The position numbers and the translations under genes were made by a program. A stretch of DNA of 64,000 nucleotides. Origin: Limnobacter sp. CACIAM 66H1 (GTDB lineage: Bacteria > Pseudomonadota > Gammaproteobacteria > Burkholderiales > Burkholderiaceae_B). Shown here one piece after another: positions 27,608 to 36,376 of this stretch. The notes under the pieces are model-generated. The model made no database searches, had not been told where the DNA came from, and saw only the letters and a list, made by a program, of their open reading frames with translations. How positions within the stretch are numbered: position 1 is the stretch's first letter; every line of letters begins with the position of its first letter. The stretch is taken from positions 1 to 64,000 of the forward strand of contig NZ_LUJK01000005.1 of NCBI RefSeq assembly GCF_001601825.1, read 5' to 3'.

Positions 27608-28438
27608 TTAGGCTCGATCGATGCGAGCGTAAGCTGAGTGGTTGTGAATGGACTCGAAGTTCTCGGCTTCTACGGTGTACTGACCCACCTGCGAGAACTT
27701 GTTCATGGCAATGGCCACATCCCGAACCAAATCTTCCACAAATTTGGGATTGTCGTAGGCACGCTCAGTCACATACTTTTCATCAGGGCGTTTGAGCAGA
27801 CCATACAACTCGCAGGATGCCTGCTGCTCGATCGCAGAAATAAACTGGGCAATGTCCACATCGTCTTTCAACTGCACGCGCGCGGTGACGTGCGAACGCT
27901 GATTATGTGCACCATACTCAGAAATCTTCTTGGAACAGGGACACAAGCTGGTCACTGGAACAACCACCGTAAGGTAGATGTCTTGGCCTGTCGCAGTGGC
28001 CGAACCTTCGAGCGTCAACTGATAGTCCATCAGGCTTGAAACCCCGCTGATGGGGGCAACTTTGGAGAGGAAATAAGGCAGTTCCATCTTGATGCGACCT
28101 GAGGGCGCATCCAGACGCTGCAGCATTTCAACCAGCATGGCGCGGAAACCGCTGACTGTCAGCACAGTACCCTGTGCTTCCTCCAGCAAAGCGATGAAAC
28201 GAGACATGTGCGTGCCTTTCTGATCAGCAGGCAGAAACACGGTCATTTCGAACTCGGCCACGGAGGGCATGGGCTTTTGGCCTTGAAGCTCAATCAGAAC
28301 TGGGTATTTGACAGAACGAATGCCCACCGATTGGATTGCAATGTGGCGGGTGTCGATGGTGCTTTGGACATCGGGAATGGCCTGGTCGATTGGGTTAGTG
28401 GCCACGGCATTCTCCAAGCCTTTGTCACGTGTATTCAT
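27608..28438 (-). CDS. folE2: GTP cyclohydrolase FolE2 (type IB)
   Basis: Converts GTP to 7,8-dihydroneopterin triphosphate for folate and other pterins. The metal-flexible type IB enzyme often substitutes for zinc-dependent FolE under zinc shortage. The 276-residue protein shows the conserved VPVTSLCPCSKKISEYGAHNQR (Cys166 and Cys168) and, near the end, KRPDEKYVTERAYDNPKFVEDLVRD. ATG 28438, preceded by GAGGAAG, is preferred over an ATG eight codons earlier that overlaps dxs. It starts 7 bases after the dxs stop. No Zur operator was identified. Confidence 0.95.
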   Translation of the reverse strand: MNTRDKGLENAVATNPIDQAIPDVQSTIDTRHIAIQSVGIRSVKYPVLIELQGQKPMPSVAEFEMTVFLPADQKGTHMSRFIALLEEAQGTVLTVSGFRAMLVEMLQRLDAPSGRIKMELPYFLSKVAPISGVSSLMDYQLTLEGSATATGQDIYLTVVVPVTSLCPCSKKISEYGAHNQRSHVTARVQLKDDVDIAQFISAIEQQASCELYGLLKRPDEKYVTERAYDNPKFVEDLVRDVAIAMNKFSQVGQYTVEAENFESIHNHSAYARIDRA

Positions 28439-28445
28439 AACTTCC

Positions 28446-30365
28446 TCATGTGTTCGCGGCACGCCCTGCTACATGGCGTACCACATTGGTGTGGCGATCA
28501 AAGAGCTCGCCATAGTGCTGCTTGATGGACGTTTCTATGCCTTGGGCGTCCAGTCCAAGATTCTTGAGCAGGAGAGCGGGATCTCCGTGGTCGATGAATT
28601 CATCGGGCAAGCCGAGTTGCAACACTGCGTTATTAAATCCTTGGGCATGCAGGTGTTCAGTCACCGCCGAACCTGCGCCACCCATGATACAGCCCTCTTC
28701 AACAGTCACAAAGCTGTAGCGCTGCTCGGCAAACCGTTGTAACAATTCTGCATCAATTGGCTTGACCCAGCGCATGTCCACCACAGTGGCGCCGAGCGCC
28801 CGGCCAGCCTCAAGACTTGGTTCACACATGGAGCCAAATGCCAAAATTACAAGTTTGTGCTCAGATTCATCGGGCGAATACCGCACAATTGCCTTGCCAA
28901 TTTCAACTGTATCCAACGATTCATCGGCCACCACACCCGGACCAACACCGCGTGGATAACGCACCGAAGCGCAACCAGGGTAGTGGTAGGCCGTGGTCAA
29001 TAATTTGCGGCACTCATCCTCGTTGGAGGGTGCCGCAATCACCATATTGGGAATGCAACGCAGGTAAGCGATGTCGTAATTGCCTGCGTGGGTGGCACCG
29101 TCCGCGCCCACCAAACCGGCTCGATCCAACGCAAAAGTCACATCCAGATTCTGCAAGGCCACGTCGTGAATCAGTTGGTCGTATGCGCGCTGCAGGAATG
29201 TGGAGTAAATGGCCACGACGGGTTTCATGCCCTCGCAAGCCAGACCAGCAGCAAAAGTGACGGCGTGTTGCTCCGCAATACCGACATCAAAATAGCGTGA
29301 CGGAAAACGACGCTCGAATTCAACCATGCCGGAACCCTCGCGCATGGCTGGGGTAATGCCCACCAGTTTGCGGTCGGATTGCGCCATGTCGCACAACCAT
29401 TTTCCAAAAATCTGGGTGTAAGTGGGTGGCTTGGGTGAGTTCGATTTTTGAATACCAACACTGGGATCGAACTTGCCCGGGCCGTGGTACAGCACGGGGT
29501 CTTGCTCGGCCAGCTTGTAGCCTGCTCCCTTTTTGGTGATGACATGCAGGAAGATCGGACCTTTCATGGCACGCAGGTTTTGCAGGGTGGGCACAAGCGC
29601 GTCCAGATCGTGGCCATCAATGGGACCGTAGTAATTGAAGCCAAACTCCTCAAACAGAGTTGCCGGGCTCATCATGCCCTTGACATGCTCCTCAAGCCGG
29701 TGTGCCAGCTCGTACAAGGGTGGCGCCACACCCAGAATGCCCTTGCCCACTTCCTTTACATTGTTCAACATGCGACCGGACAACAACTTGGCCAAATACT
29801 TGTTCAGCGCGCCCACAGGGGGTGAAATTGACATGTCGTTGTCATTCAAAATCACCAGTAAGTCTATGTCTGGAGTCACGCCAGCATTATTCAGGGCCTC
29901 AAATGCCATGCCTGCGGTCATCGAGCCATCTCCGATTACGGCAATATGCTTGCGGTTCACACCCAAATTGCGTGATGCAACCGCCATGCCCAAGGCAGCA
30001 GAGATAGAGGTACTGGAATGCGCGGTACCAAAGGCGTCATATTCAGACTCTGAACGCTTGGGAAAACCTGAAATTCCGCCGTATTGGCGCAAGCCTGGCA
30101 TCGCATCTCGCCGGCCAGTTAAAATTTTGTGTGGATAAGTTTGATGGCCTACATCCCACACCACACGATCATTCGGTGTATTGAATACATAGTGCAACGC
30201 AACAGTTAACTCGACCGTCCCGAGGTTGGATGACAAATGCCCGCCTGTTTTGGCCACTTGCTCCACGATGTAATTGCGCAACTCGTCCGCCAGCTTGGGT
30301 AGCTGGTTTTCAGACAGTCGCCGCAAGTCTGCGGGGCAATCAATTTTTTTCAGCAGATCGGTCAT
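28446..30365 (-). CDS. dxs: 1-deoxy-D-xylulose-5-phosphate synthase
   Basis: Thiamine-diphosphate enzyme that condenses pyruvate and glyceraldehyde 3-phosphate, the first step of the MEP isoprenoid route. The 639-residue protein shows [12 protein letters not shown], the ThDP-binding motif [18 protein letters not shown] (about 152-169) and [14 protein letters not shown]. The C-terminal transketolase part has [15 protein letters not shown] and YPRGVGPG. The catalytic Glu lies in [20 protein letters not shown] couples it to ispA, so precursor and chain synthesis are made together. Confidence 0.98.
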   Translation of the reverse strand: MTDLLKKIDCPADLRRLSENQLPKLADELRNYIVEQVAKTGGHLSSNLGTVELTVALHYVFNTPNDRVVWDVGHQTYPHKILTGRRDAMPGLRQYGGISGFPKRSESEYDAFGTAHSSTSISAALGMAVASRNLGVNRKHIAVIGDGSMTAGMAFEALNNAGVTPDIDLLVILNDNDMSISPPVGALNKYLAKLLSGRMLNNVKEVGKGILGVAPPLYELAHRLEEHVKGMMSPATLFEEFGFNYYGPIDGHDLDALVPTLQNLRAMKGPIFLHVITKKGAGYKLAEQDPVLYHGPGKFDPSVGIQKSNSPKPPTYTQIFGKWLCDMAQSDRKLVGITPAMREGSGMVEFERRFPSRYFDVGIAEQHAVTFAAGLACEGMKPVVAIYSTFLQRAYDQLIHDVALQNLDVTFALDRAGLVGADGATHAGNYDIAYLRCIPNMVIAAPSNEDECRKLLTTAYHYPGCASVRYPRGVGPGVVADESLDTVEIGKAIVRYSPDESEHKLVILAFGSMCEPSLEAGRALGATVVDMRWVKPIDAELLQRFAEQRYSFVTVEEGCIMGGAGSAVTEHLHAQGFNNAVLQLGLPDEFIDHGDPALLLKNLGLDAQGIETSIKQHYGELFDRHTNVVRHVAGRAANT

Positions 30366-31264
30366 GATTTCCGGTTTGTAATGAGTTCTACAAGGATTTC
30401 CAGCGGGGCACGGCGAGGGACGGAAATAACTTCACAAGCTGAAAAAGCCTCCTCCCGTAGCTTGGCCAACAGCGCTTTGGCTTCACCCAAGCCCATCAAA
30501 CTTACCATGGTAGGTTTGTTGTTCAGCGCGTCCTTGCCAGATGTTTTGCCCAGCACCTCACTGGTGGATTCCACATCTAATATGTCGTCAATTACCTGAT
30601 ATGCCAAGCCCAAACAATGGGCATAGGCCTCTAATCCACTCTTCTCAACGGCAGAAAGTGCTGGATTGCTGACATATCCCATTCGCACAGAGGCAGTGAT
30701 CAAATCGCCGGTCTTGCGGGCATGCATCAGCTTCAATGACTGTAGATCCATCGGTTTGCCGACATGCGCAAGATCAATCGCCTGCCCGGCGGCCATGCCC
30801 TGCAAACCAGCAGCACTCGCCAAAGCGGTGATTTGATGCATGCGTACCTTCTCACTGCCTTGTTTCGATTGCGCAAGCCATTGGAAAGCTGCAGTTTGCA
30901 AGGCATCGCCCGCCAACAAAGCGAAAGCTTCACCAAACTTCACATGACAGGTTGGTTTGCCACGGCGCAGCACATCGTTGTCCATACAGGGCAAATCATC
31001 GTGAACCAAGGAGTAAGCGTGCATCGCCTCGATAGCACAGGCCGCATCGCTTAACTCGATAGCGGGTGTCTCCACTGCATGGCCTGCCGCAAACACCAGC
31101 ATCGCGCGCAGGCGCTTGCCACCATCCAGAAGCGCATATTCAATGGCCGCATTCAGCTCGCTGGAGGGACCTTTGAACTGTTTTAACTTTTCAGCCAATG
31201 CCGCCTCAAAACCAGCACGGGTCTCATCAAACCAGTTCAATTGAATAGGCTGGGCTAGACTCAC
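30362..31264 (-). CDS. ispA: Farnesyl diphosphate synthase (short-chain polyprenyl synthase)
   Basis: Builds geranyl and farnesyl diphosphate from IPP and DMAPP for ubiquinone and undecaprenyl chains. The 300-residue protein has the first aspartate-rich motif DDLPCMDND (89-97) and the second in YQVIDDILD (near 220). [14 protein letters not shown] and the KTGDLI motif are also present. It starts with GTG 31264, overlapping the xseB stop as GTGA, and its own stop overlaps dxs as ATGA. The residues before the first motif fit a farnesyl chain length, but chain length is not proven by this. Confidence 0.95.
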   Translation of the reverse strand: MSLAQPIQLNWFDETRAGFEAALAEKLKQFKGPSSELNAAIEYALLDGGKRLRAMLVFAAGHAVETPAIELSDAACAIEAMHAYSLVHDDLPCMDNDVLRRGKPTCHVKFGEAFALLAGDALQTAAFQWLAQSKQGSEKVRMHQITALASAAGLQGMAAGQAIDLAHVGKPMDLQSLKLMHARKTGDLITASVRMGYVSNPALSAVEKSGLEAYAHCLGLAYQVIDDILDVESTSEVLGKTSGKDALNNKPTMVSLMGLGEAKALLAKLREEAFSACEVISVPRRAPLEILVELITNRKS

Positions 31265-31521
31265 TGTGCACCTTCATCAGCGGGTTTGTTCAATGTTTGT
31301 TCAATCTCGGTGACTTCTTTGCGAACCTGGGTTAAACGATCCCTGCAGTATTTCACCAGGTAGGCTCCACGTTTGTAATCCGTCAGCAGTTGATCAAGGC
31401 CGAGATTCTGTGAGTCCATGGTGTTCACCAAAGCCTCAAGCTCGGCCACCGCCTCTTCGAAAGACGCTGGTACGGCCTGGGCATTGTCAACAGGTACTGT
31501 TTTTGGTTTGCTGGGGCTCAT
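31261..31521 (-). CDS. xseB: Exodeoxyribonuclease VII small subunit
   Basis: An 86-residue helical protein that binds XseA in multiple copies to form ExoVII. SFEEAVAELEALVNTMDSQNLGLDQLLTDYKRG is the family core, followed by RDRLTQVRKEVTEIEQ. An N-terminal tail of about 18 residues precedes the core. It is the first gene of the xseB-ispA-dxs-folE2 run, an order conserved in many proteobacteria, and diverges from the Rieske oxygenase gene. Confidence 0.95.
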   Translation of the reverse strand: MSPSKPKTVPVDNAQAVPASFEEAVAELEALVNTMDSQNLGLDQLLTDYKRGAYLVKYCRDRLTQVRKEVTEIEQTLNKPADEGAQ

Positions 31522-31695
31522 GGTGCTGCAGTGCGTGGTGCAAAGTCCTCCATTTTACTGCGAGTTTGCCCAAAGGCGAAAAGTCTTTGGCCGGAATGCA
31601 GACTAAAGGGTACAATCCCACTTTCTCTTTTTGTTCAACAGGTTAATTTGCATCAGTGTCGATCAGGGACACTGTTGGAGGAGGTCCCCGGGATC

Positions 31696-32841
31696 ATGTC
31701 CGATTTGAGTGATTTGTCCAAGGTGTCACATGCCGTGACGCAATCAAGTTTGCAGCCTCATGTTTCATCGTATTTCGATGAACATGTTTTGAAGGATGAA
31801 ATCCAACTACTCTATCGAGACGGACCGGGCTACGTCGGCCACACCCATTGGGTGCCCGAGCGCGGCGACTGGAGATCACTTCCCTGGGAAGGCGATGGTC
31901 GTATTTTGGTCAACAATGGCTCGGAAATCGAGCTTTTGTCCAACGTATGTCGCCATCGTCAAGCCATTATGCTTAAAGGCCACGGCAATTCCAGCAACAT
32001 TGTCTGCCCTCTTCACCGCTGGACCTACGATTTGAAAGGCGAATTGCTGGGCGCACCCCACTTTGCCCAGCAGCCCTGCACCAAGCTGCAGTCCTATCCG
32101 TTGCAGAACTGGCGAGGCCTGCTGTTTAGTTCCGGACGCAATGTGCTTGAAGAGTTGAAAAACGTTCCATTCCTGCAAGAAATTAATTTTTCCGAATTCC
32201 AACTCGATTCGGTAAAAACCAATGTGCTGCCCTACAACTGGAAAACCTTCATCGAGGTCTATCTGGAGGATTATCACGTTGAGCCCTTCCACCCCGGCCT
32301 GGGTCAGTTTGTAAGCTGCTCGGATTTACAGTGGTATTACGGGGAAAACTGGAGCGTGCAATCAGTGGGCGTGAAGGCAGGCCTGCGTCGCCCAGGCACG
32401 CCGGTGTACCGACAATGGCATGAAGCCGTGAAGAAATTCAGCAATGGTGTAGAACCCAAGTATGGCGCAATCTGGTTCTGTATGTACCCCAACATCATGG
32501 TGGAATGGTACCCGCATGTGCTGGTGGTCTCCACGCTGCACCCCAAAGGCCCGCAAGAAACCCTAAACGTCGTCGAATTTTATTACCCTGAGGAAATTCG
32601 TCTGTTTGAACGGGAGTTTGTGGAGGCAGAACAGGCCGCCTACATGGAAACAGCCGTCGAAGACGACGAGATCGCCGAACGGATGGACGAAGGGCGCAGA
32701 GTGTTGATGGAGCGCGGGGAACATGACGCGGGCCCCTACCAAAGCCCGATGGAAGACGGAATGGCGCACTTTCACGCCTGGTACGGGGCTCAAATGAACC
32801 CCACTCACCAACAGTCCGGGAAACTGAAAAAAACCTTCTGA
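31696..32841 (+). CDS. Rieske-type aromatic-ring-hydroxylating oxygenase, alpha subunit
   Basis: A 381-residue oxygenase component with a Rieske [2Fe-2S] cluster: Cys85-x-His87 (NVCRHRQA) and Cys104-x2-His107 (VCPLHRW). The catalytic domain carries the mononuclear-iron motif DYHVEPFH with His194 and His199. Substrate is unknown. No reductase, ferredoxin or beta subunit is encoded nearby, so it must use partners from elsewhere. The start is ATG 31696 after GGAGGAGG (31677-31684); longer frames exist but lack such a site. It diverges from xseB. Many relatives act on aromatic acids or quaternary amines, but no specific activity can be assigned. Confidence 0.9.
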   Translation: MSDLSDLSKVSHAVTQSSLQPHVSSYFDEHVLKDEIQLLYRDGPGYVGHTHWVPERGDWRSLPWEGDGRILVNNGSEIELLSNVCRHRQAIMLKGHGNSSNIVCPLHRWTYDLKGELLGAPHFAQQPCTKLQSYPLQNWRGLLFSSGRNVLEELKNVPFLQEINFSEFQLDSVKTNVLPYNWKTFIEVYLEDYHVEPFHPGLGQFVSCSDLQWYYGENWSVQSVGVKAGLRRPGTPVYRQWHEAVKKFSNGVEPKYGAIWFCMYPNIMVEWYPHVLVVSTLHPKGPQETLNVVEFYYPEEIRLFEREFVEAEQAAYMETAVEDDEIAERMDEGRRVLMERGEHDAGPYQSPMEDGMAHFHAWYGAQMNPTHQQSGKLKKTF

Positions 32842-32946
32842 CCTGTAAAACCACGCATCGTTAAAATCAATATCGCGATTTGTATTTTTGTTTAATCTTT
32901 TTCTGGTACATTGATTGGACAAAAATAAAACTCTGGATATATTTAA

Positions 32947-33723
32947 ATGATGCGTGGCTCCAATTCTTTGGACGGGCCCGTTGTGCGTAGTGGCGGCCCC
33001 GCCTACCTGCAAATTAGTGAAGTTCTGAGCAATGAGATTTTCAGGCAAACCTGGAAAGTGGGTGAACCCTTGCCCAATGAAAAAAAGCTCTCCGACCGAT
33101 TTCAGGTGTCAATCGGCACCATTCGCCGCGCAATTGAAGCACTCGAAAAGTCCGGGTTGGTCACAAAACTGCAAGGTATCGGCACATTCGTGACCGAGAA
33201 GGCCTTACCGTCGCCAGTCTACGATCGAGCCGATCCGTTCAAACTCAATGACCACTGGGCCACCGAGTATTCGGGCACCGAGGTCAAAACCGAGTTGATC
33301 AGCCTCGAAAGTATTGAAGCCGACGCGGAGGAATCGCGTGCCCTCGGGGTGGCTTTGGGCGATCCGATTTGGTTAATTGAAGTGCGGCATATGCTGCACA
33401 CCCAGCTCATTGCCTACGAACAGCTTTGTCTCTCCAAGAAGGTTTTTCCGAAGTTGAGCATTGAAATGCTGCAAAAGTCGGCAGGCAACCTGTACCGATT
33501 GGCCTCCGAAGTTTTTCAAATGCGAATTGGACAGATGACCGATGAGGTGTCAGTGAAGTCCATGGAACCACGTATTGCGAGCCTGTTCAATAAAATTCCG
33601 GATGCGCCAAGCCTGCGGGTATTTCGGATTACCCATTCGATGGACAACACACCCCTCGAGAAACGGGAAGTGTGGCTTGACCCGAGCTTCGCTCATTACA
33701 AGGCCACGCCCGAATTGTCCTGA
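32947..33723 (+). CDS. GntR-family transcriptional regulator (HutC/UTRA type)
   Basis: A 258-residue regulator. The N-terminal winged helix-turn-helix (about 18-85) shows AYLQISEVLSNEIFRQTWKVG, LPNEKKLSDRFQVSIGTIRRAIEALEKSGLV and QGIGTFV. The C-terminal UTRA ligand-binding domain includes WLIEVRHMLHTQLIAYEQLCL. The effector is unknown. ATG codons at 32947 and 32950 are equally possible and no ribosome site is clear. The upstream 105 bases are A+T-rich. Likely targets are its neighbours: the Rieske oxygenase before it and the EamA exporter 41 bases after it. Confidence 0.9.
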   Translation: MMRGSNSLDGPVVRSGGPAYLQISEVLSNEIFRQTWKVGEPLPNEKKLSDRFQVSIGTIRRAIEALEKSGLVTKLQGIGTFVTEKALPSPVYDRADPFKLNDHWATEYSGTEVKTELISLESIEADAEESRALGVALGDPIWLIEVRHMLHTQLIAYEQLCLSKKVFPKLSIEMLQKSAGNLYRLASEVFQMRIGQMTDEVSVKSMEPRIASLFNKIPDAPSLRVFRITHSMDNTPLEKREVWLDPSFAHYKATPELS

Positions 33724-33764
33724 ACATCAATCCAGGACATAAAGCCGGGCTACAATCTGTCCCC

Positions 33765-34637
33765 ATGCAAGCACTCTGGATGTTAATGGCCTGCCTGTGT
33801 TTCGGCACCATGGGTCTGATGGTCAAACTCGCGGGCACCCACGCCAGCTTGGGTGAAATTGTTCTTTTTCGCGGTGCAGTGCCAGCCATTGCAATCACCG
33901 GTTGGGCTCTGCTTCAGGGCCTTAGCCTGAAAAGCCCGGTTGCCTGCCTGCATTTGAAACGAAATGTTGCAGGAATTATTGCCATGTGGTGCGGCTTTTA
34001 TGCGACCACGCAACTGCCCCTGGCCACGGCGACCACACTGATGTACACCTCCCCCCTGTTCATTGCGCTGATCTTGTGGCTTTGGTATGGGCAATCTAGA
34101 AATCGCCTGGAGCAGTTCGCAATTGCAATCGGCTTTTCTGGTGTCATTGCGGTACTTCAACCCGTATTTTACGGCGATCAAATGCCCACCGCTTTGATAG
34201 GTTTGGGCGCAGGCGCAGTGTCTGCCGTGGCTTACATGCAGTTAAAGAGTCTTGGGCAGGCTCGCGAACCCGAGTGGCGAACCGTGCTTTACTTCGCTGG
34301 CACAGCCACTGTGACATCACTGGTGTACATCCTTGGCTTCGGGGAATTTGAAGTGTTCAAGGCACCCCATACCGATTGGACCTTGTTGTGGCTCGTCGCA
34401 CTGGGGTTTTTTGGTGGTGCAGGCAACCTGGCGCTGACCCGCTCATTCGGGAGTGGGTCGACCTGGCTTTCTGCCGCGTTGCAATACTGCACAATTCTGG
34501 TGTCGACCTTCTTTGGAATTGTGGTGCTGGGGGACATCCCAACCAGCACAACCTGGTGGGGTGTTTTACTCATCATCACCTGCGGTGCGATGTCTTCTTA
34601 TGCAACTCACTTGAGAAAACTGACCGGCGATCAGTAG
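33765..34637 (+). CDS. EamA/DMT family membrane transporter
   Basis: A 290-residue integral-membrane protein with about ten hydrophobic segments in two EamA repeats. LMACLCFGTMGLMVKLAG opens the first, and ATATTLMYTSPLFIALILWL is the family motif near residues 85-105. The second repeat ends with WLSAALQYCTILVSTFFGIVVLGDIPTSTTWWGVLLI. Members export metabolites or amino acids; the substrate here cannot be told. It follows the GntR gene on the same strand and ends one base from the convergent ZIP gene. Confidence 0.88.
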   Translation: MQALWMLMACLCFGTMGLMVKLAGTHASLGEIVLFRGAVPAIAITGWALLQGLSLKSPVACLHLKRNVAGIIAMWCGFYATTQLPLATATTLMYTSPLFIALILWLWYGQSRNRLEQFAIAIGFSGVIAVLQPVFYGDQMPTALIGLGAGAVSAVAYMQLKSLGQAREPEWRTVLYFAGTATVTSLVYILGFGEFEVFKAPHTDWTLLWLVALGFFGGAGNLALTRSFGSGSTWLSAALQYCTILVSTFFGIVVLGDIPTSTTWWGVLLIITCGAMSSYATHLRKLTGDQ

Positions 34638-34638
34638 T

Positions 34639-35424
34639 TCAATGGTGGTGATGAAGTATCTCGGCCAAAATCGCGATTAAAGCCACGCCAGACCCGATAC
34701 ACAGCAACTGCACAACACTTTCCTTGATTTTGACACGCTGCTGCATTTGCGGAATCAGGTCAGCCACCGCCACGTAAATAAAGCTGGCCGCCGCAAACAC
34801 CAAGGCGTAAGGAAGCAAGGCTTGCAATTCCGTGAACAAGGTGTAACCCAAACCTGCACCCAACACAGCAGCCAGACCAGCAACCGACATCAGCTGCAAG
34901 GCTTTTTTGCGTGCAATACCTGCATTCACCAGCACCAGATAATCCCCGGTTTGTTGCGGAATTTCATGCAGCACCACACTCAGCGTGGTCACCAGACCCA
35001 ACTCGAAGTCGACCAAAAATGCACTGGCCACCAGTAAACCATCGGCAAAGTTGTGAATGGAATCGCCCACCACAATCAGCAAACCACCACGGCGCGCCTC
35101 GCGTTTGTCGAAGCCGTGGTGATGATCGTGTCCATCGTGCTCGTGGTGATGGCTGTGGCGAAAAATTGAAAACTTCTCGAGCACAAAGAAAAACAACAAA
35201 CCCGCCAGCAGCAAAGCAAACAAGTTGTGATGATCCATGCCCTTGTCCAGCGCTTCGGGCAACAAGTGCAAAAGCGAAGCACCCAGAAGCACACCGGCAG
35301 ACACACTCACCATGGGCTCAAGCGAGCGGGCAATGTGTCGTGCCGTCAACAATGCAGATGCAAAAATGGCCAAGGCCGTGCCCAGGGCAGCGGCCAGGAG
35401 AACAAGCGGTAAACTGGATTGCAC
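34639..35424 (-). CDS. ZIP family divalent metal transporter
   Basis: A 261-residue inner-membrane protein with eight predicted helices, likely importing zinc or a related metal. Metal-site motifs are HNFADG (124-129) and HEIPQQ (153-158). A histidine-rich loop (RHSHHHEHDGHDHHHG, about 89-104) between helices 3 and 4 probably binds metal on the cytoplasmic side. The start is GTG 35424, which lacks a strong ribosome site. The residues match the GufA/ZupT-like ZIP group rather than cation-diffusion exporters. Direction and ion are inferred from the family. Confidence 0.9.
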   Translation of the reverse strand: MQSSLPLVLLAAALGTALAIFASALLTARHIARSLEPMVSVSAGVLLGASLLHLLPEALDKGMDHHNLFALLLAGLLFFFVLEKFSIFRHSHHHEHDGHDHHHGFDKREARRGGLLIVVGDSIHNFADGLLVASAFLVDFELGLVTTLSVVLHEIPQQTGDYLVLVNAGIARKKALQLMSVAGLAAVLGAGLGYTLFTELQALLPYALVFAAASFIYVAVADLIPQMQQRVKIKESVVQLLCIGSGVALIAILAEILHHHH

Positions 35425-35442
35425 GATTGATTGGGTCCGAGA

Positions 35443-36360
35443 TTAGATCAGGTTCTTGCCCCGCAAGAACTCAAGCGCCTGATTGTACGCCTGTTTGGCG
35501 GCAGTGGAATTGTAAGTCGGGCGATAATCGGCATGGAAACCATGCTGAGCCTTGTCAAATACGGTGATGCTGCTGGCTTTGGCAAACGGATTATTGTCAG
35601 CTGCGGCCAAGGCTTTTCTCATTTGCTCTACAGTGTCAAGCGGGATCGAACTGTCTTCTGAACCATACAAACCCAACACCGGGGCTTTCAACTGCGCGGC
35701 CACATCCACTGGATGCCGAGGCGTCAGTTCGGTTTTCGCCCCTACGAGACGACCATACCAAGCCACCCCGGCTTTAACGGCTGGCTGATGGGCCGCGTAC
35801 AGCCAGGTAATTCGCCCACCCCAACAAAAGCCGGTTACCGCCAGTTTTTTTACATCCGCACCCTCGGTGCCTGCGAATTCCACGCACTTGTCCAGGTCGG
35901 CCATCACCTGTTTGTCGTCCATTTTTGCAATGACATTTTCCAGAATTGCAGCCACGGTGGCATATTGCCCCGGCTCGGAATGACGAAAGAAAATTTCAGG
36001 GGCCAGGGCATAGAAACCCGCTTGGGCAAAACGTCGGCACACGTCTTCCAGATAGGCGTGTACACCAAAAATCTCTGGCACCACCAAAATTACCGGTGCG
36101 TTCTTTTTACCCTTGGGGTAAGCGCGGTAAGCAAACATGTCATCGTCGCCCACATCCACAAACACGCGACCTTCTTCAAGACCATCGCTAGGTGTGGTAA
36201 TGGCTTGGGCCAACACAGGCGATGCAGCTGCCGCAAACCCCCCGGCCGTAAAACCTTTCAGCAAAGTGCGACGGCTCATGGGCATCTTGCCGCCACCCGT
36301 CAGTGCTTTTAGATGTTCCTGATGTTCGTGGTTTGTGATGTGATTTTCGATATCGCTCAT
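35443..36360 (-). CDS. Tat-exported dienelactone hydrolase family protein
   Basis: An alpha/beta hydrolase of 305 residues. A twin-arginine signal (SRRTLLKGF, Arg30-Arg31, then a hydrophobic stretch ending ALAQA-like near 53) directs folded export to the periplasm. The nucleophile is Cys179 in GFCWGGR, as in dienelactone hydrolases; Asp (LYGSEDSSIP) and His (QHGFHAD) of the triad follow. The n-region before the arginines is unusually long (29 residues) and an ATG at 36285 could be the real start. Substrate is unknown. It follows polA's stop end-to-end on the same strand, 16 bases downstream. Confidence 0.88.
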   Translation of the reverse strand: MSDIENHITNHEHQEHLKALTGGGKMPMSRRTLLKGFTAGGFAAAASPVLAQAITTPSDGLEEGRVFVDVGDDDMFAYRAYPKGKKNAPVILVVPEIFGVHAYLEDVCRRFAQAGFYALAPEIFFRHSEPGQYATVAAILENVIAKMDDKQVMADLDKCVEFAGTEGADVKKLAVTGFCWGGRITWLYAAHQPAVKAGVAWYGRLVGAKTELTPRHPVDVAAQLKAPVLGLYGSEDSSIPLDTVEQMRKALAAADNNPFAKASSITVFDKAQHGFHADYRPTYNSTAAKQAYNQALEFLRGKNLI

Positions 36361-36376
36361 CCCATGCTCCTGATAT

